NCBI GenBank assembly: GCA_029863735.1
Contig: JAOTUT010000002.1
Span: forward strand, 1-25,878
Reading direction: 5' to 3'
Origin: Ignavibacteria bacterium
GTDB taxonomy: Bacteria; Bacteroidota; Ignavibacteria; Ignavibacteriales; Ignavibacteriaceae
Length of the DNA stretch: 25,878 nt
The notes beneath the pieces are model-generated. The model searched no databases, was not told the origin of the DNA, and saw nothing but the letters and a program-made list of their open reading frames with translations. This document shows, piece by piece, positions 16,759 through 23,913 of this stretch. Numbering within the stretch: position 1 is the first letter of the stretch; every line of letters starts with the position of its first letter. Both the position numbers and the translations under genes were made by a program.

Positions 16759-17540
16759 AGATCAATCCCGAAAATAGTTCTGAATTCATATTTCTCATGA
16801 CCCATTAATTCCAGATTTCCTGAAGTTGCCGGACTTCCACTAATTTGGGGTAAGAAACTCATCGTTAAATAAAAACTTTTAGTCTGAAGATTTATTGTTG
16901 GTCCTAAGAAAGTTGCCTGATATTCTTCTTCCTCATAAAAACCTTTGTACTCTCTGTGATTTCGGAATTCCACTCCAAAAGCAAAACTCGGTATTATTTC
17001 ATACATAGCACCGGCAGTTACTTCAAATTTTGATTCTGTTTTGCTCTCAATTATTTCTCTCTCTATTTCTCCATTAATATTCAGAACAGCGATCAAATTG
17101 TTTATCCTTTTAGACAGTAAGGCTTTAGCTTCGTATTCTATTTCATCACCACCGTAAGCAAATTCAAAATATAATGCTGGATCAATAAAAATCTCATTCT
17201 GTTCCGTAAATCTGTATCGTAGTTCAATTGATGTTGCATTAAAAGTAAAACTCTTTGGTTGAAAAGAATTACCCTCGGCTGTAATCTGGTCAAAGTTGAA
17301 GTACATAGATGCTGTTAATCTATCAAGAACTCCATATTCGAATTCAAATCTAGGTTGAAACTGGTAGTAATAACCCATTTCTTTTCCGATGCTCCAGGTG
17401 TTCCAAACTTCCAATTCAAGGGCTCCCTGGGGTAGCGTATACGCTGTGTAAGACCATCCAAAATATCTTCTATCTGCAATAGAATCAGATATGAATAAGA
17501 AAAACAATACAAGAACTAACGATGGAGTAATTATTTTCAT
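16755..17540 (-). CDS. Outer-membrane beta-barrel protein (DUF6662-like)
   Basis: 261-aa protein with a Sec signal (about 1-22, ending SIADRRYFG) and alternating hydrophobic/polar beta strands to the end, including aromatic strand ends (FEFEYGVLDRLTASMYFNFD, IELRYRF, FAFGVEFRNHREYKGF). The YTAYTLPQGALELEVW opening and the FEYGVLDRLT block recall the DUF6662 barrel family; I name it from memory of the family pattern. It has AGGA about nine bases before the ATG. It is co-transcribed with the monohaem cytochrome lipoprotein, which may work with it, for example in metal or electron handling at the outer membrane. That link rests only on the overlap. Confidence 0.75.
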   Translation of the reverse strand: MKIITPSLVLVLFFLFISDSIADRRYFGWSYTAYTLPQGALELEVWNTWSIGKEMGYYYQFQPRFEFEYGVLDRLTASMYFNFDQITAEGNSFQPKSFTFNATSIELRYRFTEQNEIFIDPALYFEFAYGGDEIEYEAKALLSKRINNLIAVLNINGEIEREIIESKTESKFEVTAGAMYEIIPSFAFGVEFRNHREYKGFYEEEEYQATFLGPTINLQTKSFYLTMSFLPQISGSPATSGNLELMGHEKYEFRTIFGIDL

Positions 17541-17712
17541 AATGATAAATCCTATTTATTTGCAGAATCAATTATTTTTATTATTATTAAGACTAAATCT
17601 AAATAAGAATTATTTAATTGCCAAGAAGCAAATAATCTTTTTTATGAGGAAGCATAAATTAGAGAATTTTGATTTAGTTAAATTTGTAAATGATAACCCA
17701 TAACCTATTTAA

Positions 17713-18612
17713 ATGGAAAAAAACAATAATAAAAACAATATCACAAAAGGGGTAAGAACAACTTTCATAGGAATAATCGTCAGTGCATTTTTAGCTGCAA
17801 TTAAAATTTTTACCGGTATAGTTGGTAATTCATATGCCCTAATTGCTGACGGTATTGAATCGCTAACAGATATTTTCACTTCGTCAATCGTACTTACAGG
17901 ATTATATTTTGCGTCCAAACCAGCTGACGAGAACCATCCTTACGGTCACGGTAAAGCAGAACCATTTGCCGGAGTTGCTGTTTCATTAGGAATTTTTATT
18001 GCAGCTATGATTATTGTTGTGCAAAGCATTCATGAAATAATCACTCCGCATCATGCACCCGCATCATTCACACTTATAGTTTTGGTATTGGTAATAGTAA
18101 CAAAAGAAACTTTATTCAGATTTGTGATAAAAGTCGGTACAAGTGTTAACAGTATTGCAGTTAAAAGTGATGCATGGCATCACAGAAGCGATGCAATAAC
18201 ATCTGCTGCTGCTTTTATTGGTATCTCAATCTCTTTACTCGGTGGTAAAGGATATGAATCTGCTGATGATTTTGCTGCCCTTTTTGCTTCTGTAATTATT
18301 ATAATTAATGCATATCGAATATTTAAACCAGCCCTATTTGAACTACTTGATACAGCCCCACCAACTCAAGTTATTCAAAATGTGAGGGACGTTGCCGATC
18401 AAGTGGAAAATGTAATGGGTATTGATAAATGCTTTGTAAGAAAAATGGGATTTGATTATTTCGTGGATATTCATGTGTTAGTTGATGCGAACCTGCCAGT
18501 ACACAAGGGACATGAAATAGCACATATCGTTAAGGATCAATTAATGAAAGAGTACTCAAACATAAGTGATGTTTTAGTTCATATTGAACCTTATTTCCAA
18601 AATCAAAACTAG
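17713..18612 (+). CDS. Cation diffusion facilitator (CDF) metal/proton antiporter
   Basis: 299-aa inner-membrane transporter that exports divalent metal (zinc, iron, manganese or similar) in exchange for protons. About six helices cover residues 15-205. The first metal half-site, in ALIADGIESLTDIF, has E49 and D53; the second, in DAWHHRSDA, has H156 and D160, an HX3D site. The NHPYGHGKAEP loop after helix 2 is a strong family mark. The C-terminal cytoplasmic domain (about 210-295) has FVRKMGFDYFVDIHVLVD and VLVHIEP, as in the ferredoxin-like dimerisation domain. Metal specificity cannot be fixed, since Glu instead of His or Asp at position 49 is not diagnostic by eye. It is divergent from the barrel/cytochrome pair and has no strong ribosome site. 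Confidence 0.94.
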   Translation: MEKNNNKNNITKGVRTTFIGIIVSAFLAAIKIFTGIVGNSYALIADGIESLTDIFTSSIVLTGLYFASKPADENHPYGHGKAEPFAGVAVSLGIFIAAMIIVVQSIHEIITPHHAPASFTLIVLVLVIVTKETLFRFVIKVGTSVNSIAVKSDAWHHRSDAITSAAAFIGISISLLGGKGYESADDFAALFASVIIIINAYRIFKPALFELLDTAPPTQVIQNVRDVADQVENVMGIDKCFVRKMGFDYFVDIHVLVDANLPVHKGHEIAHIVKDQLMKEYSNISDVLVHIEPYFQNQN

Positions 18613-18694
18613 ACCACTTCTAATTGACTTTCCTGAGAATTAAACTCCCTTTATTTCGCCCATTATAAGCTTTCCGATGTTATTCAATTAATAA

Positions 18695-18724
18695 TGTCAC
18701 CTTTCCATTCTAATCAGAACTATA
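18695..18724 (+). promoter_or_regulatory. TGTCAC-N18-ACTA element upstream of the CX4CH lipoprotein gene
   Basis: TGTCAC is at 18695-18700 and ACTATAAA starts at 18719, again 18 bases apart. The ACTA block is 39 bases before the ATG at 18758, the same distance as for the two propeller genes. Similarity outside the two blocks is low, which argues against simple duplication of this site. The promoter role is inferred. Confidence 0.42.
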
Positions 18725-18757
18725 AATGTGTGACAACACAATAAAATTAGGAAAGAA

Positions 18758-19186
18758 ATGAAAAAGACAAAACTTCTATTAACTACTTTAATCATTTTGC
18801 TCATAACCTTTTGGGGATGCTCAAGTGATAACCCAACCGAACCCTCACCAAATCAGGGTACTCAGGCTCCTTTAAGTAAGCTTAGTGATATTCAAGCTAA
18901 AGTATTCAGACAAAGTTGCGCTCTTTCAAGTTGTCATGGATCGACAAATAACCAGGCAAATTTATTACTTACCAATGGAAATTCCTTTAATAACCTTGTA
19001 AGCGTACAGAGTTTATTATTCCCACAGTTTGAAAGAGTAGTTCCAGACAGCAGTTCAAAAAGTTTATTGATAAAAATTCTTAAGGGTGAAGTATCTCCAC
19101 GAATGCCATTTAACAGAGATCCGCTTTCTGCAGCTATCATCGATTCAATAGCAAAGTGGATTGACAACGGAGCATTAAATAATTAG
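18758..19186 (+). CDS. Lipoprotein with a CX4CH haem-like motif
   Basis: 142-aa lipoprotein. A basic start (MKKTK) and hydrophobic signal end in a lipobox with Cys 21 (TFWGC), then a Ser/Pro/Asn-rich linker. Residues about 42-142 look like a cytochrome-type domain: VFRQSCALSSCHGS has Cys 54, Cys 59 and His 60, a CX4CH rather than CX2CH motif, followed by GEVSPRMPFNRDPL with a possible Met ligand and a final IIDSIAKWIDNGA helix as in planctomycete-type cytochromes. A role in electron transfer or haem binding is likely but not certain. AGGA lies six bases before the ATG. A strong terminator follows at 19283-19314. Confidence 0.8.
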   Translation: MKKTKLLLTTLIILLITFWGCSSDNPTEPSPNQGTQAPLSKLSDIQAKVFRQSCALSSCHGSTNNQANLLLTNGNSFNNLVSVQSLLFPQFERVVPDSSSKSLLIKILKGEVSPRMPFNRDPLSAAIIDSIAKWIDNGALNN

Positions 19187-19282
19187 TCGCAGAGTATTAA
19201 TTAATTGAAAATGTATAGAAATTTCACAAGAACTAGAAAGATGATTCTTACAAAATAGCCCTCAAACATAGCCCTCTCCCCA

Positions 19283-19314
19283 CCCCCTCAGTAACAGCGC
19301 TGAGGGGGTTTTTT
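19283..19314 (+). terminator. Rho-independent terminator after the CX4CH lipoprotein gene
   Basis: The stem CCCCCTCA / TGAGGGGG (8 bp, plus a G-C pair at the loop base) has an eight-base inner loop and is followed directly by six T residues. It lies 97 bases after the lipoprotein stop. The rest of the 335-base spacer (19187-19521) is AT-rich and holds only this hairpin and the TGTCAC-ACTA element of the next gene. Confidence 0.85.
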
Positions 19315-19456
19315 ATAAAACTTTATTGATTAAAATATTTCTGAAAAAGTTTTTTCCGCATAAATTTAAGATTTATCTCAAGACAAAAGATTAGTTTTTT
19401 GTGTTATTTGATAGAAATGCGGCCTAAAATCCTCTCATAGAAATTTTATTCTCAAA

Positions 19457-19487
19457 TGTCACTATCTTCTATTGCGAAAGCACTATT
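19457..19487 (+). promoter_or_regulatory. TGTCAC-N19-ACTA element upstream of propeller paralog 1
   Basis: TGTCAC is at 19457-19462 and ACTATT starts at 19482, with 19 bases between. The ACTA block is 40 bases before the ATG at 19522. The whole upstream stretch from here to the start codon is recognisably similar to that of paralog 2 (ATTGC, CACTAT, GTAATTTTATAATG are shared), so the element was kept after gene duplication. Confidence 0.45.
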
Positions 19488-19521
19488 ATTTATGATCGTC
19501 AATTAAAAAGGTAATTTTATA

Positions 19522-22500
19522 ATGCAAGAATTATACATTAAGTCCAAAACCTGCCTTAAGGAAAATCGAATGTTTTATAAACCTCAATGGCTTTTCGCTT
19601 TAATTTTATTTCTATGTACTAGTTCCGTAACAGCACAATGGAATACACAAAGTCCGGTTCCTACTTTTCTTGATGTTAGAGGTGTCGGTGCGCCAACAAC
19701 TCAACACGTTTTCATAGCTACTGATGACAATTCATTTGATAATGGAGGCGCACTGTTCGAGTCAAATGATGGAGGAGCTACTTGGGTGCAACGAAATATT
19801 CCTTTCAGTTTGAATGACCCATTTTACGGACTCTTCTTCCTCGATAGTCAGATCGGATGGGCTTATGGTAATGATAACTACCGAACAACAGACGGAGGGA
19901 TAACTTGGATTCAACTTCCATTTCTCGGTTCAACTTACTTTATGAAATTTTATACTTCAAGTTTTGGATTAGCAACGGGGAACTTCGATCAAAATATTAG
20001 TCAGGATGGCGGGCTTTCATGGGAACCATCGCCTAACAATATCTTCGCCTTCGATTTTTTAGATAATTTTAATGGGCTTGGAACATCTGAGAATGGAATT
20101 TTCAGATCGACAGATGGAGGGAACACATTTACCTCAGTATACATTGGTAATGCAAAGTCAGTAGTTTATTTGTCAACCACAATTACAGTCGGCATAGTAG
20201 ACGACGCATTCATTCGTTCTACTGATGGTGGTGTTACATGGAGTTTAGGAGATCCAGCTCAAGGTAAACACCAACTTCTGGCTGTTTCCCCTGAAGTTAT
20301 TCTTGCATGGGGTCGCACTGGCAGCTTTCCAAACTATGATGACAGAATTTTTCGTTCTTCAGATGGTGGACAATCTTGGACTGACCTTGGCGAGGTAATG
20401 GACCCGGGAGCTTATGCAGTTTCCTTTTCCTTTGCAGTACCTGATCCACAAACTGTGGTTGCTTCCGATGGAGCGGGAAATATGTTTTATTCCAGCGATG
20501 CCGGTCAAACCTGGGCCCAATCTTTCAACTCGTCAGGTGGGATGCAACCGAGTTATTTAAGCAGTGCCGTACCATCCTTTGCAGACGCGCAAATTGGTTA
20601 TTTCGGTTATGGTTCAGGATTTGTCATCAAGACGACAAACAGTGGCGCCTCATGGTTTCAGATTTCAAGCGGTACAGTTAAATCACTTAATGATATTGAT
20701 CGATTTGCTAATGGTAACTTGATTACTGTTGGAGACAATGGAACTATCTTAACCAACTCCGGTGGGACTTCACAGTGGGTACTTCAACCAGCAATATCAC
20801 AGTACAAAATCAAGGCCGTTCATGTAGTCAGTCCAAGCGAAGTAGTTTTGGTCGACGAAATTGGACAGGTTTATAAGAGCGTTGATGCTGGTGAGACATG
20901 GACAGCCACCGGTTCGATGCCTCCTAACCTCTCTCCTGCGGAAGACATACACTTTACGACTATTCTTGATGGTTGGGTACTTGGCCAGGGCTTTGATCCA
21001 CCTGGTGTGTTATATCACACTACCGATGGTGGCGATTCCTGGACGGCAGCACACGGATTCGGGGGAGGTTATGTAGCTTTGGACGTACAGGGAACTAATA
21101 TCTGGGCGGCAAACGTTACCGGACGCTATTACCGGAGTAATGATGGTGGCGCCACCTGGATCCAGGGGGATCTTCCCAGCGCTCAGCACGAGATCAGGGA
21201 TATGGATTTTTTTAACCAGAACATCGGTTATGCAGTTGGCTGGTGGGGAGAAGCATTTCGAAGTGATGATGGTGGTGTGACATGGCAAGTACTTCCAACA
21301 CCTTACGAAAACGATCAGCTCACAGACATTTATCTACTCGGACCCGATGAGCTATGGATAAGCACAAACGAAAATACTTGCTATTACACAGCCAACGGAG
21401 GTCTTGGCTGGTCAGTCCTTGATATTGGATCAGCAGGCTATGATGGTACTTTCTCAGCCATTGTCGCGAATTCAGTAGGCGACGCATGGACCGTGGGTGA
21501 GCAAGGATTTATCGAGCACTTTACAGGTCCACCTCCGCCACCTCTAAACCAGCCTCCTTCAGCTTCTTTTGAATATAATGCTACTGGACTCAGTGTTGAT
21601 TTTATTGACACGAGCACAGATTTAGACGGCACTATAGTTTCGTGGTACTGGGAGTTCGACGATGGTAATTTTTCCACAGAACAGAACCCGACCCACATTT
21701 ACTCGGAGGCCAACACTTACTGGGTTGAGTTGACAGTCACGGATGACGACGGAGCTACTGGTATCGGTATGGATATCCTAACTGTTCAGCCCCTTCCAGG
21801 TGGCACATTTGGTGATTTCACAGAAGTTACGCCATTAGATTCACTATTTTTTACACCACAGGATGAAGATTTTTGGGTTGTCACAACCGCCCCTGCTGAC
21901 TATGACGCTGATGGTGATCTTGACATCGCAATTCTTGGTTTTTATGTTGTTTACAATATAAGTGTGGAATACAAACTTGTTCTTATACGAAATGACGGTC
22001 CTGCCGGACCAGCAGAGTGGGAATTCTCATACATAGATGTGCCGCTTGGTGCACTCACTGCTGGTTCCTCAGATCTTGCATGGGGTGATGTTGATTCCGA
22101 TGGTGATCTTGATCTTGCTGTTGGAACGGATGGTGTAACTGTGATTTACAGGAACGACACAGGAACACTCGCGCTCAGTGATACAGAACTACCTGCTTAC
22201 TGGGAGGATAATGACCAGGCTGACTTTGATCTTCGGTCAATTACATGGGCTGATTATGATAATGATGGTGATCTCGATTTGCTAATACCTTCCGTCTTCG
22301 ATGATAATACATTTACTTATCGTACTGCATTAATGCGGAATGATGGTCCAAATGCAACCGGTGGTTGGATCTTCACCGAGACAGATTCAGTTTTCACACC
22401 AACAACACACGCTCAGAGTGCCTGGGCCGATTATGACGGCGACTTGGATCTCGATTTACTGCTCATTAACATTGCTCCTCTGACCAACGATGGTTTCATC

Positions 22501-23691
22501 CGCCGTTACAGGAATGACGGTAACGGAGTCTTTGTTGGTGAAGATATCCTTGATTCATTGACGATAGATCATGGTGAGGCGCAGTGGGGGGACTATGATG
22601 CGGATGGCGATCTCGATATCCTGGTTGTCGGAGACGTAATGGGTGTTTTCAATCAAGTTCTACGTATTTATCGCAACGACGACGAGAACTATGTTCCACT
22701 GGAGGTTATTCCCTGCCCGTTTTGTGAGGGTTGGTTCGATCTCACTGCTGCAACGTGGGCGGATTACGACTCTGATGGTGATATGGATATTCTTCTCGCT
22801 GGTAATTATAATTCGGGTTCAAATATTGAGGGTCGGGCAAGGATTTACACTAACTCAGGAGGGATTTTCACTGCGGATACAGCCAACACACTTCCAGCAC
22901 CTCGGGCTACAGGCGACCGTGGAGGCACCTTTTCCTGGTTTGATTTAGATGGTGAAGGTGATCTTGATTATTTTATTGCGGGGCAATACTTTGTTCCGGG
23001 TGGAAATGGTCTTGTCGAAGCACAGATGCATGTCTATCGCAATGATGTTGCAGAGCAGAATGAAGCACCATCTATCCCAACAGGTCTGAATGCAACATTG
23101 CAATCAGAAAATACAGTTCTCCTTTCCTGGATACCTTCCACTGATGACCACACACCGAGTCCTGCGATAACTTATGATATTGTTATTATCAGGAATGGGA
23201 CACATGTACCCATTGGTACGAATGGACCTCAAAATACTATTCTTACTCGTCTGCCTGAACCTGGAAATATCAGTGCTGTTACTGAGTGGTCATTAATCGG
23301 ACTCAAGAACGGGGTATATGAATGGAGACTTCGCGCGGTTGATGCGGCTTACGTTGGCAGTGATATTGCGATTGGAGAATTCAGTATCGGTGTTTCTTCA
23401 ACGGACGAGTCTGATGATATTCTCCCACTTAAATACACTTTGGAACAGAACTATCCTAATCCATTTAACCCAATAACAACAATAAGGTACTCAATACCTG
23501 AAGAAGGGTTAGTTTCTTTGAAGGTTTATAACTTAATTGGTGAGGAAGTAGTTACACTGGTTAATGAGATTAAACAATCCGGCAATTATGATGTAATATT
23601 TGATGCTGCTAAGCTTTCGAGCGGAGTTTATATGTATAAAATACAAGCGGGTTCCTTCGTTGAAACGAGAAAGATGATTTTAATGAAATGA
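19522..23691 (+). CDS. Giant secreted T9SS protein: BNR/YCF48-like propellers, PKD, FG-GAP repeats
   Basis: 1389-aa secreted protein. Signal peptide: hydrophobic about 25-39, cleaved near VTAQ. Residues about 42-665 are BNR/YCF48-like propeller blades with repeated S-x-DGG-x-TW turns (STDGGVTW, SSDGGQSW, TTDGGDSW, SNDGGATW). About 677-756 is a PKD domain (WYWEFDDGNFS, NPTHIYSEANTYWVELTVTD). About 760-1175 carries seven FG-GAP/VCBS calcium-type loops such as DADGDLDI and DSDGDLDL. About 1180-1290 resembles fibronectin III. From about 1302 it is a T9SS sorting domain (LEQNYPNPFNPITTIRYS, LSSGVYMYKIQAG, KMILMK). It is probably a surface or released binding or adhesion protein; no catalytic residues are seen. 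M1 is preferred because the paralog lacks M17, although M17 has AAGGA upstream. It is the first of a tandem pair. Confidence 0.9.
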   Translation: MQELYIKSKTCLKENRMFYKPQWLFALILFLCTSSVTAQWNTQSPVPTFLDVRGVGAPTTQHVFIATDDNSFDNGGALFESNDGGATWVQRNIPFSLNDPFYGLFFLDSQIGWAYGNDNYRTTDGGITWIQLPFLGSTYFMKFYTSSFGLATGNFDQNISQDGGLSWEPSPNNIFAFDFLDNFNGLGTSENGIFRSTDGGNTFTSVYIGNAKSVVYLSTTITVGIVDDAFIRSTDGGVTWSLGDPAQGKHQLLAVSPEVILAWGRTGSFPNYDDRIFRSSDGGQSWTDLGEVMDPGAYAVSFSFAVPDPQTVVASDGAGNMFYSSDAGQTWAQSFNSSGGMQPSYLSSAVPSFADAQIGYFGYGSGFVIKTTNSGASWFQISSGTVKSLNDIDRFANGNLITVGDNGTILTNSGGTSQWVLQPAISQYKIKAVHVVSPSEVVLVDEIGQVYKSVDAGETWTATGSMPPNLSPAEDIHFTTILDGWVLGQGFDPPGVLYHTTDGGDSWTAAHGFGGGYVALDVQGTNIWAANVTGRYYRSNDGGATWIQGDLPSAQHEIRDMDFFNQNIGYAVGWWGEAFRSDDGGVTWQVLPTPYENDQLTDIYLLGPDELWISTNENTCYYTANGGLGWSVLDIGSAGYDGTFSAIVANSVGDAWTVGEQGFIEHFTGPPPPPLNQPPSASFEYNATGLSVDFIDTSTDLDGTIVSWYWEFDDGNFSTEQNPTHIYSEANTYWVELTVTDDDGATGIGMDILTVQPLPGGTFGDFTEVTPLDSLFFTPQDEDFWVVTTAPADYDADGDLDIAILGFYVVYNISVEYKLVLIRNDGPAGPAEWEFSYIDVPLGALTAGSSDLAWGDVDSDGDLDLAVGTDGVTVIYRNDTGTLALSDTELPAYWEDNDQADFDLRSITWADYDNDGDLDLLIPSVFDDNTFTYRTALMRNDGPNATGGWIFTETDSVFTPTTHAQSAWADYDGDLDLDLLLINIAPLTNDGFIRRYRNDGNGVFVGEDILDSLTIDHGEAQWGDYDADGDLDILVVGDVMGVFNQVLRIYRNDDENYVPLEVIPCPFCEGWFDLTAATWADYDSDGDMDILLAGNYNSGSNIEGRARIYTNSGGIFTADTANTLPAPRATGDRGGTFSWFDLDGEGDLDYFIAGQYFVPGGNGLVEAQMHVYRNDVAEQNEAPSIPTGLNATLQSENTVLLSWIPSTDDHTPSPAITYDIVIIRNGTHVPIGTNGPQNTILTRLPEPGNISAVTEWSLIGLKNGVYEWRLRAVDAAYVGSDIAIGEFSIGVSSTDESDDILPLKYTLEQNYPNPFNPITTIRYSIPEEGLVSLKVYNLIGEEVVTLVNEIKQSGNYDVIFDAAKLSSGVYMYKIQAGSFVETRKMILMK

Positions 23692-23788
23692 TTTCAGCAT
23701 ACAAATCTCTTCCCACCTCATCAGTCCCTTTGTGAAAAGGTTGTTCTATTTGAATACTAATGTTAGAATTATTAGTAAAATTTCGTAT

Positions 23789-23819
23789 AAAAGGACTTTT
23801 TAGTCTTTTTCTATTTTTT
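23789..23819 (+). terminator. Rho-independent terminator after propeller paralog 1
   Basis: A 9-bp stem, AAAAGGACT at 23789-23797 and AGTCTTTTT at 23802-23810, contains one G-T wobble and a four-base TTTT loop. It is followed by CTA and a second T run to about 23819. It is 98 bases after the stop of the 1389-aa gene and before the control region of the next paralog, so the two paralogs are probably separate transcripts. Confidence 0.65.
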
Positions 23820-23850
23820 AATTAAGATTATTAGTAATTTCTAAAAGGAA

Positions 23851-23880
23851 TGTCCTCTTTTTCATTGCCAAAACACTATA
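23851..23880 (+). promoter_or_regulatory. TGTCCT-N18-ACTA element upstream of propeller paralog 2
   Basis: TGTCCT (two changes from TGTCAC) is at 23851-23856 and ACTATAAT starts at 23875, 18 bases later. The ACTA block is 39 bases before the ATG at 23914. It is the paralogous copy of the element at 19457 and the weakest match of the five in its first block. Confidence 0.38.
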
Positions 23881-23913
23881 ATGAATGAGTGTCAAATAAA
23901 ACGTAATTTTATA

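Noticed and set aside
17679..17686. TAAATTTG box upstream of the CDF gene.
   Set aside because: It matches the Bacteroidetes -7 box, but no TTTG lies at the required distance upstream.
17491..17703. 70-codon plus-strand frame across the start of the barrel gene.
   Set aside because: It has no ribosome site, a low-complexity Asn/Lys/Leu composition, and overlaps a well-supported gene.
22643..22948. 101-codon frame inside the FG-GAP part of paralog 1.
   Set aside because: It is an out-of-frame shadow produced by the regular Asp/Gly codons of the repeats.
15514..23220. The short phrase GTHVPI occurs in both the 14778 product and the 1389-aa protein.
   Set aside because: Six residues within different surroundings are too little to claim a shared domain.
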